Assembly (NCBI GenBank): GCA_020796225.1
Contig: CM036764.1
Span: forward strand, 26,510,233 to 26,574,232
Length of the DNA stretch: 64,000 nt
Origin: Arion vulgaris
Lineage: Eukaryota; Mollusca; Gastropoda; Stylommatophora; Arionidae
Direction of reading: 5' to 3'
Program-made: the position numbers and the translations under genes
Shown: piece by piece, positions 31,911 through 43,249 of the stretch
Layout: every line of letters begins with the position of its first letter
How positions within the stretch are numbered: the stretch's first letter is position 1
The notes under the pieces: model-generated
What the model was told of the DNA's origin: nothing
Database searches by the model: none
The model's input: the letters and a program-made list of their open reading frames with translations, nothing else

Positions 31911-32124
31911 ATGGTGCTTCATGCGAATTATAGAGCAACTTAAACAGATTAATATGATAACATGAAGCTGCCTATGCACAGTGAACGACAGTAACAAGAA
32001 CAGTTTCCAGACAGTGATGTCGCAGGACACTTGGGAAGAAACGTGGACAAATCTGCTGCTTACCCCATAGCCCATATTGTACAGTTGGTCCTGACAATTG
32101 CAGACTAAATACCATGTTTCCCAA

Positions 32125-32700
32125 TATCATCATCATCATCGTCATGTAGCTTGTCCTGAGCAGAACTTTGCCACCCTAACAGTCCATCACAATTTATCTC
32201 TATCATAGGTCATACGCCCCTGCAGCTGTCAAGTTCAAATCATCAGTTACATCATGAATCCACATTCTGTTTAGTCTTCTGTCAGCTGTCAAGTTCAAAT
32301 CATCAGTTACATCATGAATCCACATTCTGTTTAGTCTTCTGTCAGCTGTCAAGTTCAAATCATCAGTTACATCATGAATCCACATTCTGTTTAGTCTTCT
32401 GTCAGCTGTCAAGTTCAAATCATCAGTTACATCATGAATCCACATTCTGTTTAGTCTTCTGTCAGCTGTCAAGTTCAAATCATCAGTTACATCATGAATC
32501 CACATTCTGTGTAGTCTTCATTTTCTCCTCTGTGTCATGATGTCTTCTTCCATAATGACCTTCCTTTAATAACCCTTCATGTTTTTGTATATGTCCAAAA
32601 TACATCAGCCTTCTCATTCTTAGTTGTGGTATAAGCAAGTTTTCTTTCATGCTAAGTTTTTTTATTCTAGATAGATGTATTTGTTTTCTTCTCTGTCCAT
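32125..32700 (-). mobile_element. LINE C-terminus with internal 60-bp tandem amplification
   Basis: The minus strand shows RMRRLMYFGHIQKHEGL upstream, then the WIHDVTDDLNLTA segment repeated, and ends with the degraded terminal codons and a TGATGATGA-type tail (CATCATCATC on plus at about 32130). Same family as 29425-29760. Confidence 0.75.
32221..32520. repeat. 60-bp tandem repeat, 5 copies, almost identical
   Basis: Units contain GCTGTCAAGTTCAAATCATC and CATCATGAATCCACATTCTG. Differences are confined to the outer edges of the first and last units. It lies within the LINE C-terminal coding segment, and the period keeps the minus frame open. Confidence 0.95.
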
Positions 32701-32738
32701 GATATACGAAGGACTCATCTGTAACGGTTATGTTTTAA

Positions 32739-32956
32739 CCCTTGGGCTGCTACATACTTTTCGAGGCCTGAGCTAAAAATAGCTATTCTTTGTTTCTTGG
32801 TCACCAACGTGAATGTACGCCTATAGCAGTGACAGTAGCAATGTATTACGTGTTAACACGTCTTTAGCCCACAGAGAAGAGATAATAACAGACGTGTTAA
32901 TGCGTCTTTAGAAGTGAATGGGCAAAACGTATATATACGTCTTTAGTAGCTAAAGG
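32739..32956. mobile_element. piggyBac-like MITE with TTAA flanks
   Basis: Flanked by TTAA on both sides (32735-32738 and 32957-32960). Ends read CCCTTGGGCTGCTA and, inverted, CCTTTAGCTACTA. The interior holds repeated ACGTCTTTAG motifs. TTAA duplication and a CCC-type end fit piggyBac-derived MITEs; inverted repeats are imperfect. Confidence 0.6.
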
Positions 32957-32960
32957 TTAA

Positions 32961-33584
32961 AGAGAACATATTTTCCACTGACTTATTAAATGTCCTTGCT
33001 TCACACCAATACGTTGCCGCTGGGGATATGCATGTTCTTAGTATTACGAGTATCTCTTATGATCTTGGTTTTCCTAACAGTTTTATTGCATACTATTTTT
33101 ATTTGTTTACTCACACTCAATACACCAGCATTTGATGAGGACTGGATTGCATTGAACTATTTATAGACCGTCACAAGCGGTTGTCTTGTAATTATTGAAG
33201 CAAATACTAGCCAACCTCACACTGCCCGCCCTCGTCACACGCATCTTATGTAATCCAAAATTTTTTTCTGGATGATGCATTGATGCAAAAGATATTCTAA
33301 ATCAGTATTTAATTGTTATTAAGATTTATTGAAAACCAAAGATATTTGATTTTAACTATCCAAAGTATTTGAAATTTTCTTGAACACAGATGAAGTGTGG
33401 CATGGAATGTAGCAATTAAAACGACTACCTCATTGAAAAACGAGTTATGACCAAATTTATGTTCATTTTTTTACTCCACAGTTACATGCACAGATTAAAT
33501 TGTAAATTTTCTTATTTTGTGATCGAACTTTAATGAATAACATGCAATGTTGTGACAACATTAATGTTCTTTTATTACAAGGAA
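32961..33584. other. AT-rich gene-free stretch
   Basis: Nothing recognised. Confidence 0.5.
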
Positions 33585-34215
33585 ACGGGGCTCTGTGGTA
33601 TTGCTAAAAGGGACTAAGGGCAACGCCACACCACGGTCAGTCAGCGTGCACTAATCAAGACCCTACACACTTTCCCGTGGTAGCCCTGGTAACACACGGT
33701 CGCACTGCGTGCTTGACAATCAGTAGGAAGCTAATTTGGTATAAATATTAATGTCATGGTTGCAATAATATAAGCTCATAGACCATCAAAAGACAATTGT
33801 GAATGCGTCTAAATGAGTCTCCTAGTTGACGTCTAGTGATGGAAAATTGTGCATGAATACTGAACAAATGAACGGAATAAGGAATTGGTAGGAGTCTTCT
33901 GTATCCGTAAATTCACGTCACCTGAAGTCAATGATCGCACCCTATGTGCCCGCTCTCGGCAAGAAATGTTGAGACCGATGCAACGTGTCGTTTCGGTACA
34001 TGGAAAGACTGCAGTAAACACTGTGTCAGAGGCCACGCTCAGATGAATTGGTTAGGTAAAGTTAGCTGAGAGTAGAACCCAAATTTGCGTTCTTGTGCCT
34101 GATAAAAACTACCTTCCCTGGAAGAATTTGTATTGGTGATGTTGGCGAGCGCACAATCAAACGTTGCGTTCTAGCGTCTAATGAAATGGTCGTCTTCTTT
34201 ATTTGTGTCCAGACT
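33585..34215. repeat. Unclassified dispersed repeat, copy 2
   Basis: Contains CACTAATCAAGACCCT, GTAGCCCTGGTAACACA, TTTCGGTACATGGAAAGACT, TTGCGTTCTTGTGCCTGATA, AACTACCTTCCCTGGAA and GGCGAGCGCA in the same order as 13090-14050. It is shorter and more AT-rich than copy 1. Confidence 0.5.
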
Positions 34216-35589
34216 CAGTTTAATGTTTGCCATCTTTTTAAAGTGAAAATATATAATTAAAAACTGACAATTTCATAGTGCCGACAATGGCCCCAAAGTG
34301 GTTGAGAAAGTTTTTAATTCTGAAGTTTTTTCACCGTAGCCAGAAAAGCAAAGCTGAAAATGTAAATGATTTTCTCCTTGTATTAACCCACACATTGGCA
34401 AAGGCCGACATTTCTTTGGATGATATTGTCCTATATGTATAGGATTTCGTCCACATCGTATGAACGTTCTTTGTCTTAGATCGAATCAAAGCCGCAAATA
34501 AACATCCCATAATTGATCGATCAAGTGACAGCAAACCCATCATCTGACCATGCAAGTGGTCGCTCATGACCCTCTCTGGCGTAAATACCACAAACTTCAC
34601 AGAGTGGTCAACCAGTGGGCAGTTTTTGAAAACAATCGCTGAAGTTGCTTTTTGGACAATAATCGCCTGCATTTTGTCAAATGTGGTCAGGGAGTGGTGT
34701 TTCTAGAGCGTCTACCGCGCTAGACAAGAGTGGTTAATGCAGTTGTTATAAACATACTCTATGTGAGAAGGAGTGTCCACATAACTACAATACATGTCTG
34801 GAGTTATTGAAGTCTTCTGGATCTGCAAGAAAGCCAGGTACTCTTCCTCGCAAAAGTATAGGAAAAAAGGTGAAACCTCATATTTCTGGGGTTCAAAAAA
34901 TAAGAAGGCACGAAAAAAAACCGAAAGGAATTAATTAGGAACGATCAAAACGCTTTACTGTAACGTTTTAGATAATTTGGCAATTGAATCTCGAATGACG
35001 CATTCTGCGGCGCTTGTTATTTCATTTGTTAACATTATGAGCAAAATTATGGTTACCTAAATAGTTGAAAGTTGAGCAATTTCACCCAAGGCAGAAATAC
35101 ATAATAAACGACAACGCTCATTGTAAAGACACCTGAATGGAACAGTGCAAGCTGTGAAAACGAATCACATAAAACTAATTACTTGGATCGCACAAAGTGT
35201 TCACATACAGCGACGACAGCCTTATCACGCTTCGATCGCTGCATGATGGATCGAGAAATAAAAAATCACATCGGACCCTCATGTTCATTTGAAAATGCTA
35301 ATGGCTATCGATTGTGTAGTCAAGCGTCATTAATTGTGTTATTTCTGAATACAACATACGAATTTTGTTCAGAATTTTACGTAGAATGAATTGGTAGCAT
35401 TGAAAACTAACAGAATGTATATTATGTAACATATTAATGTACTCGGTTCTCTCATCTCCGCCTTTACCGTTAAGTGCTTCTTCTTCTTCTTCTCTTAACT
35501 CTCCTTGAAGCATAAGACATCAACAAATTTCCTACAACCAAACCTGTCTTGATCAAGACACTTTAGTTCATTCAATGTTTTTCTGGTCT
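34216..35589. other. Gene-free stretch
   Basis: A 113-codon minus frame (34331-34672) and a 68-codon plus frame (35183-35389) have ordinary composition but no domain, second copy or splice context that I recognise. (CTT)n at 35477-35495. Confidence 0.45.
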
Positions 35590-35760
35590 CTTGTCTTTAT
35601 CTGTCTACAGTTCGTCTCTGTTTCTCTAGGTCGCCCATGCCTATCCTTCCTCCCAGATACATATCAAAGCCACATGTGGGTGTTTGGTCTTCTGTATTCT
35701 TCATGTATGTACCAACCACTTCCATCTCCTATGTTTTATTTCTCCTTGATATAGTGGATG
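35590..35760 (-). mobile_element. LINE C-terminal remnant
   Basis: The minus strand reads KHRRWKWLVHT then, after stops and shifts, PHVAL and a GRIGMGDLEKQRRTVD segment, a degraded RRWKWLGHT...GRP..TWRRTVD block of a non-LTR ORF2. Confidence 0.5.
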
Positions 35761-36024
35761 TTCAGTGTTTCTTATGAACTTAATTCAATAAAACATAGTC
35801 TGGAAATTGCTATGTTCGAATCTGTTTCAATTAGTTTTATAATAACAGACATATCACATCGAAACAAATACATACCAACAATTTTAATATAAACATTAAC
35901 TTGGTAGAACTGAAAGTCATTCCTGGGTTGACAAACTTGATTATCAAACTACAATATAATAGAGAGTTACAAGAGATGGTAACATTTACGTCCACTATGT
36001 TTTTACTGTACAGTAACTCTAATG
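35761..36024. other. Spacer
   Basis: Nothing recognised. Confidence 0.5.
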
Positions 36025-36290
36025 CTTTTTCTTCTTTTTCGAACGATCCATATCGACCACTTGTTAACCACTCTGTGTGATTTGTATGTGATCTTAGCCT
36101 AAGAGCGATTGTACGCTGTGTTGGTTATTCGTCTACAAGTAGACCAGCAAATCCTATTTCTGCGATGCTTTTTATTTACTAGGGTAGCTTCCCTGGGACC
36201 CGACCGTAGTCGCCTCTTAAGACATGCCATGTAGGTCGCAGTGTTACTATTCATTGCTCCCTTGAGAGCCCAAGCAACACATAGGCGGTA
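36025..36290 (-). mobile_element. SINE-A copy
   Basis: In its own orientation: GGGAGCAATGAATAGTAACA, CTGCGACCTACATGGCATGT, CTTAAGAGGCGACTACGGTC, AGCTACCCTAGTAAATAAAA, TAGACGAATAACCAACACAG, CGTACAATCGCTCTTAGGC-like block, GGTTAACAAGTGGTCGATAT, then GAAAAAGAAGAAAAAG. One of the copies closest to the satellite unit. Confidence 0.85.
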
Positions 36291-36389
36291 CAGCATACAC
36301 ACTAGATAGTAAAATACAAAGTTTCGCACAAATTTGTCAGTCAAGCTAACCACGGCATATAGTTTACAGATAGGGACCAAGATATCATT

Positions 36390-36425
36390 TTCTCTCTTTC
36401 TCTCTATATCTCTCTCTCTTTCTGT
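36390..36425. repeat. CT-rich microsatellite
   Basis: CTCTCTTTCTCTCTATATCT and following CTCTCTCTTT. Confidence 0.8.
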
Positions 36426-36499
36426 CGCGATCGCCCTTAGACTGATGTACCAGATTTCCCCATAAATCCCATTCATGTGGAGATCTGATTCATGCAGTC

Positions 36500-36665
36500 T
36501 TAGCAAGGGTGTGATTTCATCACATCTTCAGTACCATTGTGATCTCTGATGCTTATCCTTCGGCAATGTCTCCGGTTTCACCCAACATTTACTGGGTTCA
36601 CTCTCTGTCAGCCTTTGGCTGTCCCCAGCCGAGATATCATTCAATATTCCCAAGCCTTATTTTAC
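36500..36665 (-). repeat. Dispersed repeat shared with 63.3 kb
   Basis: The reverse complement contains GGCTGGGGACAGCCAAAGGC, AGTGAACCCAGTAAATGTTG and ATTGCCGAAGGATAAGCATC, matching 63285-63400 block for block. Class unknown. Confidence 0.65.
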
Positions 36666-36868
36666 TTATAGTGTCCAAACTATTCAAATAGATCTATCGT
36701 CAAGAAGACATAAACTTGATACTTTGTAATAGATATCATCGAGTCGACAGGGACGAACGAATTTAAACATTCGATCACACATCCCTTTTCTGGAAACATA
36801 AAACCTAAGGTAGAAAAAAGGGTATTATTTGTATAACATGTTGCTATTAATAAATAATTGCGTCTGCA
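36666..36868. other. Spacer
   Basis: Nothing recognised. Confidence 0.5.
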
Positions 36869-36869
36869 T

Positions 36870-37055
36870 TCCGGCGAAGAGAAGAAGAGGAAGACCACGG
36901 AGAAGATGGATTCAGGATGTAACTGATGGTTTGAACATGACGGCTGCAGAGGCAGAACATCTGGCCTATGAGAGAGAGAAATTCCGGAGGACTGTTGGGG
37001 TGGCAAAGTTCTGCTCAGGACAAGCTATTTGATGATGATGATGATGATTAATAAA
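36870..37055 (+). mobile_element. LINE C-terminus with clean TGATGATGA tail
   Basis: Reads AKRRRGRPRRRWIQDVTDGL, NMTAAEAEHLAYEREKFRRT, VGVAKFCSGQAI then stop, followed by GATGATGATGATGATGATTA. It is uninterrupted, and 5'-truncated just before AKRRRGRP; the best-preserved end of this family together with 29425-29760. Confidence 0.85.
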
Positions 37056-37294
37056 TAAATTGTCATAAATAGAGTAACCTAGAGCCGGATAACATGGTGT
37101 GAGAGGAAGAGTAATCATATTGAGAGTAACACAGTGAAAGAAATAAGGGTGTGACTGTTATAATGTATTTCTTGTAAATAAGATATCATAAACGGTTGCA
37201 GTTTAATTTTATAACATTTGTTCTATTGTTGAAAATTATTTTAGAGAATAGAAAGTAAATAAAAAGTGACATGCTCTCAGATTAAACCCTCAGC
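37056..37294. other. Spacer
   Basis: Nothing recognised. Confidence 0.5.
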
Positions 37295-37480
37295 GCAATA
37301 GAGGTAGATGAAGACCCAGGAACACCTGGAGACGTGAGTTGGAGATGGAATTAAGAAAATGGGGAGAGAGTGGAGAGATCTGGAAAGGATGGCCTTAGAA
37401 TAAGCGGGCTTGGAAGGCCTTGATTGCGGACTTATGCTGCTTTCCTAGGGGCGAAGGGTGAAGGAGAAATAGTCAGCAAG
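37295..37480 (+). mobile_element. LINE C-terminal remnant
   Basis: The plus strand reads RPRNTWRRELEMELRKWGES, GEIWKGWP, stop, NKRAWKALIADLCCFPRGEG then stop. The RPRNTWRR ... W..L...LC pattern is the standard end of many non-LTR ORF2 proteins. One premature stop. Confidence 0.7.
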
Positions 37481-37640
37481 TTCTGATTCAAACACCAGCT
37501 CTTTGCCAGCCACCGAGTTATATTTGATTCTTAGAGTGAACGTGTGGATGTTGTTTAGGTCTAAAGTACATGTGCAAGACAAGCGTAAAGTAAAGAAAAT
37601 AACAATCACCACACATTAATACCATTATCTATCCCGTTAC

Positions 37641-37785
37641 AAGTGGCGGCTCGGGCCCCACCAAAAATATCCTGTAACATGTTTTTATTATTTTATAAAT
37701 TAAAATATAACCTAACCAACAACCATGATTTTTCCGAAAATGTGTGTCTGGCCCCACCAACAAAAATGAGCACGAGCCGCCACTG
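37641..37785. mobile_element. hAT-like MITE, copy 3, with 8-bp TSD
   Basis: Begins AAGTGGCGGCTCG (first base changed from C) and ends ACGAGCCGCCACTG. Flanked by CCCGTTAC and CCCATTAC (7/8). 145 bp, a little shorter than copies 1 and 2 because of a deletion after the left terminus. Confidence 0.8.
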
Positions 37786-38714
37786 CCCATTACAATTACA
37801 CTGAGTATGGTATCGGTGTTCGGTACAACAACAAACATAGAAAACGTCTTGACGACAATAACTTTTCAAGCACTTAAGAACAGGATACATGTAACATTTG
37901 AAAGAACATATTACACGTACAATGTAAGTACAAGAAACACGTAATATTTGAATGCACATGACACATACAAACTGAAAAATGAAACACGTTACTAACAACA
38001 ACAAAAAAAAGAAAAGATGACTGAGATCACGAATAGAACACCATGAAAAGACAATTTCTTATGAACGAACCCACCAAAAAAAAACCAATGTCGTTACTGC
38101 ATGTAGTACTGATTTTAAGGGTGATGCAGGACATGTTTGACGATAGTCTGAGGAATTGAATGGCTAGTGTAGTCGGTGCGGAGCTGTCCAGGTTAGGATT
38201 GTTCATCATGTATGCCCCACAATAGAAAAAAATCATTGGCCTTACCGTGGATATAATATGGGCTTCCGCAGCTAGGGAGTCAAGCTATAATCAATTCTTT
38301 CAGATTCTCCTCATGAACGAACAAGTATACATACAAGCAAATTGAAGATGCTAAAGAAATTTGACATAACAAATTGTATGTAGCAAACGGGTGTTAGATA
38401 GACATATGTAAGTAAGATACGATTGAGGAAGAATTCAATTTTATCAATCAGAAACAACATGGACAAACGTTCGTACTTTGTAGAATGTGTGCTTACAGTT
38501 GTCAACGTGCTCACAAACTTATCGTGGCTTGTAGATGATTGTAGACATGGCTATACACTTTCCATTATACTATCTTGCAACGCTGGTAGATATAATAGCA
38601 ACAATAACATTGCAAACTAACAGGTACACGATATGAAACAAGCAGGCATTGTAGATACATTCATTATGTTTTTATCCTTAAAAAATCAATTTCAACGTTT
38701 ATTTTACATAATCA
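37786..38714. other. Gene-free AT-rich stretch
   Basis: Nothing recognised. Confidence 0.5.
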
Positions 38715-38950
38715 TCATCATCATCAAGTATCTTGTCTCTTCTTGAACTTGGCTAACATGACAGCAGTCTTGAAAAACGATCTGGTATGTGCAAGTTGAC
38801 CGGCGTCATCAGCAGCCATTCTTAGATCATCAATGACATCTTGCACCCAACGTATTCCAGATCTTTCTCTCGTTCTTCTTCCATACACCATTCACTCCAA
38901 AATTATCTTCTCTAGGCACCCATGTCGTTTATTGTGTTTGAAATATTTAA
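38715..38950 (-). mobile_element. LINE C-terminal remnant
   Basis: In reverse: a degraded KRHGCLEKIILE segment, GRRTRERSGIRWVQDVIDDL, RMAADDAGQLAHTR and a terminal Lys-rich stretch before a TGATGATGATGA tail (CATCATCATC on plus at 38713-38724). Same family as 20478-20705. Confidence 0.7.
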
Positions 38951-39559
38951 TTGTCCTTCATTTATGATATTTAATAGCCAACTCTCTTTAATGTCAATTG
39001 TTGCAGAACAGCATTTGTTCTTGTATCTGTCCCTTCTATTCAAGTATTTTATATACTAAGTTCTGGATTGTATTTGTTGCTTGTGTACCCAGTGTGACAG
39101 CGCATATGATGTATTAGGGTTTTGAACATATAACTATGTTCATGTTAATGAAGATTGGTAAGTATGAAGTATGTTAAGGACACAATTGTCTTGTCTGTGA
39201 GTATGTTTTTCTTCTGTGATCATGGCATCCAGAATAACAATAAATGTTGTGTCCGATTTGTAATATATTATTAATGTTGGTGTAAGAGACAATCAGAGAG
39301 AGAAAACAAAGTCATATTCGCAAAACGATTACCTTTTTGTAAAATTATTATTACTGTACCTACTAGTAAGATGAATTAGTAATGTTGACAATGCCATGAA
39401 GCTAACTCATAGTTGTATCAAGTGGTACACTGTTGTTTCTGTACAGTTTCATGGAGACAGTTATGGGGTAAAATATAACAATTATTCCTATATCTGTTAT
39501 CCCCATAATAGCACTATAACTGACTCTTGTTTTATCCCCCCACTCTCCTAATATCATAT
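38951..39559. other. Gene-free stretch
   Basis: Nothing recognised. Confidence 0.5.
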
Positions 39560-40760
39560 GGCTGATGCTTGTTATTGTTGCACACTCCACCGACCAATAT
39601 CACATTGCCTGGCGATTATCATTTATTCGTACTAATATCATATTAGCTTATGCTTATATTTTGTTCCCCTAATATCAAATTGTTTGACGCTAATCTTTTA
39701 TTTACTCAATACCATATATCTGACGATTATCTTTTTTTCTCCAATACAATATAGATGACGCTTAACTTGTATTCCCCTCCAATATCCTATTGGTTGAAGA
39801 TAATGGTCTGCTCCCCTAATATAATATTGGTTGATGATTATCGACTGTCCCCTATATAATCCTACTGGTTGATAATCATCACCTGTCCCCTCTAATAATC
39901 CTTTGGTTGAAAATAATCGTCTGTCCCCTCTAATATCCTATTATCTCTACTATCCTATTGGTTGAAGATACTGGTCTGTCCCACCCCCTAATATCTATTG
40001 GTTGAAGTTTACTGCTGTCCCCCCTAATATCATATTAGTTGAAGATTATCATCTTTCTCCTATTAACACTATTAGTTGAAGATAATCGTTGTCCCCCTTC
40101 TATAATCATTGGTTAATCGTTATAATTCTTTGGTTATCTCTCACTAATATCAAATTGATTGAAGATATCGAACTCTCTAATATAATATCAGTTAAAGATA
40201 ATCTATTTCTTCTACTAAATATTGTTGAAGTAATCGTTGTAGCCCTTCTAGTAGAATTGGTTAAGTTAGTATTTTTGTATTTTCTAATATAAATGATTGG
40301 TAATATGTTGTACTTCTCTAATATAATATCGGTTAGTGTAATCTTTGTATCCTCTACTATGAATACTGGTTGGTGTAATCTGTTGTAGCTCTCACTAGAA
40401 TATCGGTTGGTGAATCTGTTGTATTTCTAATAAATATCGGTTGGTGTAATCTGTTGTATTTTCTAATATAATATCGGTTGGTGTAATATGTTGTATCCTC
40501 TACTATAATATCGGTTGGTGAAATATGTTGTATCTTCTACTAGAATATCAGGTTGGTGCAATCTGTGTACTTCTACTAGAATATTGGTTGGTGAAATTGT
40601 TGTATCTCTACTAGAATATGGTTGGTGAAATATGTTGTATCTTCTACTAGAATATTGGTTGAACATACCTTTCGTTTCCTCTAATATTATATTGATTAAC
40701 GGTAATCTTGAATTCTCCGTTTGTCTTATTAGTTGACATATTTCTTCAGACCCATCTAAT
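39560..40760. repeat. Highly degenerate minisatellite, about 35-40-bp period
   Basis: Recurring blocks are CTAATATCATATTGGTTGA, a short AGATAATCG-like spacer and TCTGTCCCC. In the second half the spacer becomes GTAATCTGTTGTATCTTCTA. Units vary by many single-base indels, and the array drifts from one unit type to another along its length. Confidence 0.8.
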
Positions 40761-41004
40761 ACAATATTAGTAGACAGAACCATAGACATACGTGTTACCT
40801 GTTGCATCCGTTTTCTTTATATCATTCTCCCACATTTCTCTCTGACACTTTGATTATTTATTCCTTCAGTATACTCTGACACAATGCACATATACTTACG
40901 ATTAGTAACACTTGACCTACCTGAAAAGGAAGAGAGTATAACATATTAGATGTTTTGTGGCATATCATAAAAAGAGCATATTAATATGTATATAATAATA
41001 ATAG
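40761..41004. other. Spacer
   Basis: Nothing recognised. Confidence 0.5.
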
Positions 41005-41240
41005 TAATTTCTCTCGTACCGTTATACGTTACATAGGGTATGTAAGCAATTTCTTCCATACCACTCTATCCTGGGCAACTCGCTCAATCTCATCCATGGA
41101 ACTGAGATATATATTTCTTGCCTCTCTCAGCAAAGTTTGATTCAGGGTCTACTTAGGTCGTCCTCTCTTTCTTGAACCCTCTGCATCCAACGTCAATGCC
41201 TGCTTTAGTATTCTTTGATCATTTCTTATATACATATGTA
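41005..41240 (-). mobile_element. LINE 3' end, (ATT)n-tail family, reversed
   Basis: In reverse: AGAATACTAAAGCAGGCATT then a KRGRPK-type Arg block, LREARNIYLSSMDEIERVAQ, D.VVWKKLLTYPM and TAACGGTACGAGAGAAATTA, ending in an ATT-rich tail. Frames are broken. Confidence 0.7.
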
Positions 41241-41274
41241 TACCAATGATATAACAGAAGTATGTTGGATATAT

Positions 41275-41410
41275 CAACAGACACAGAGGGTTGGAGAAGG
41301 TCATTATGAAAGTATGAAAGGAAGCATCAAGCCAAAGAGGGAAAGATGAAGACCAAAGGCAAGATGGATTCAGGGTTTGACTTGATGTGAGCATGACGGT
41401 TTAAGAGGCG
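41275..41410 (+). mobile_element. LINE C-terminal remnant (KRHRGLEKVIM)
   Basis: Reads RHRGLEKVIMKV and then, after shifts, a degraded RRGRPRRRWIQ.. block (AGGCAAGATGGATTCAGGGT) and a GGTTTAAGAGGCGG end. Resembles the KFCSGQ-ending family, cut before its terminal codons. Confidence 0.5.
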
Positions 41411-41517
41411 GATATGAAATTTTGCTTTTATTAATTGGTTGAATTTAATTTATGCTCATGCAATCATACATAAATCAACAAATTAAAGTTGTTCGGACAC
41501 TTAAGCGGATTACCAAC

Positions 41518-42140
41518 AGACAGTTCCCCTCAATGAACTATACTATTCTAGTACATTGTATACACAAATTCCCTCAATGAACTATACTATTCTAGTACAT
41601 TGTATACACAAATTCCCTCAATGAACTATACTATTCTAGTACATTGTATACAAAATTCCCTCAATGAACTATACTATTCTAGTACATTGTATACATATAA
41701 TTCCCTCAATGATTATACTATTCTAGTACATTGTATACACACATTCCTCAATGAACTATACTATTCTAGTACATTGTATACACAAAATTCCCCTCAATGA
41801 ACTATACTATTCCAGTACATTGTATACACAAAATTCCTCAATGAACTATACTATTCAGTACATTGTATACACAAAATTCCCTCAATGAACTATACTATTC
41901 TAGTACATTGTATACAAAATTCCTCAATGAACTATACTATTCTAGTACATTGTATACACAAAATTCCCCTCAATGAACTATACTATTCCAGTACATTGTA
42001 TACACAAAATTCCCTCAATGAACTATACTATTCAATGCATTGTATACAAAATTCCTCAATGAACTATACTATTCTAGTACATTGTATACACAAAATTCCT
42101 CTCAATGAACTATACTATTCTAGTACATTGTATACACAAA
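41518..42140. repeat. About 45-bp minisatellite, about 14 copies, indel-rich
   Basis: Unit: CCTCAATGAACTATACTATT, CTAGTACATTGTATACACAA, AATTC. Copies differ mainly by single-base gains or losses in C and A runs and by loss of CA or CTAG, with few substitutions. Confidence 0.9.
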
Positions 42141-42260
42141 ATAAGGTCGCGTACGACAAGATGGACCACAGAAATAACATAGGCAGTGAATGATACTATT
42201 TAATAAAGTCAGTTCTATAAATCTCTTCTTGCTCTTACGATTTGAGGCAAACATGATTAG
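42141..42260 (+). mobile_element. LINE 3' fragment next to the minisatellite
   Basis: Reads RSRTTRWTTEIT, stop, AVNDTI and then INLFLLLRFEANMIRGRK. It matches the VRPRKRWTSEIKETTKDTV ... RNLFLP end at 10225-10610. Confidence 0.5.
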
Positions 42261-42589
42261 AGGAAGAAAAATAATAAAGTTCATATTTCGAAATATGTAT
42301 TTCATGTTTGAAGTGTTTCTTTTCATCCGCAATTACTTGTGTACTGGAGATACAATAATGATCACGTTTTCATAAGATCTCCTACCAAATTCCATCTCGT
42401 ACCATCGCATCGTATACTAACTAAATATAGCTTTTTACAATTTAATAATAGCCTTAAGAGCTAGTGAAAGTTGTAGCTCTTAAAATATCACTTCGTTAAA
42501 AATGTTGCTTCAGGTAGTGACACTATGAACATAAGTTTCATTTATATTATCTATTCTTGATCCATCGATCTGTCTAACATATGTGAACG
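42261..42589. other. Spacer
   Basis: Nothing recognised. Confidence 0.5.
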
Positions 42590-42760
42590 AGATAAACAGG
42601 CGACGCCTACAACAAATAGAGGGAATGGTGGATGCCACCTTGTGGGAAGTTGAGCTATCAGCGGGCTTTTTCTGCCAGCCCGCGGAATTGAACCCGCACT
42701 CACAGAGGGCTTCTCACATCGTCGTCCAACGCGCCACGAACACGCTGGGCAGGCGGGCGT
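42590..42760 (-). mobile_element. SINE-C head with a different body
   Basis: In its own orientation: GCCCGCCTGCCCAGCGTGTT, CGTGGCGCGTTGGACGACGA (A-box region), CCCTCTGTGAGTGCGGGTTC and AATTCCGCGGGCTGGC (B box GGTTCAATTCC, plus coordinates 42684-42694). The body then reads GATAGCTCAACTTCCCACAA and GGCGTCGCCTGT, unlike the other SINE-C copies. Confidence 0.75.
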
Positions 42761-42899
42761 AAGATAAATACAACACAAGATAAGGTGCAAGTGTAATAAA
42801 AATGTATTCTTCCTATTCCTCTCCGTCCCTGGAGGAGCATAGGATCAGAACAGTGTTCCATTTTTTGGCCTTCTTTTCAAAGAATCATATGATAATCCG

Positions 42900-43160
42900 G
42901 AGAGCCACAGTAGCGCAGTTAGTGAACTGGTTTCTTTGTCTAGTGGTCTGGGTTTAATTCCACAGCGGACATGGACTTTTGTCTGGAAGTAACGGCTCTC
43001 ACGTCGACCCAACCTCAGTGAGGCACCAGGAAAAACGCTGGGAAGTAAAGACGGATGGCGTGAAGTTGACTACATCACCCATTGTGTGCCGACGGACAAT
43101 GAAAAATACGGACGAACAAAATATTACCTTATATACAACGAGGTATAAGACGGGTTACTT
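42900..43160 (+). mobile_element. SINE-E, tRNA-derived, diverged copy
   Basis: GAGAGCCACAGTAGCGCAGT head, GGTCTGGGTTTAATTCC B-box region, CGGCTCTCACGTCGACCCAA, GGGAAGTAAAGACGGATGGC and CATCACCCATTGTGTGCCGA body. Same order as 53075-53351. Confidence 0.8.
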
Positions 43161-43249
43161 TATGAGAATCCAGCATCCGTCAGTTTCTCAAGAAGGCTAC
43201 GGTATCCATGTATGTTTAGATCGTCATATTGTATGTGTCTGCTGCAAGC

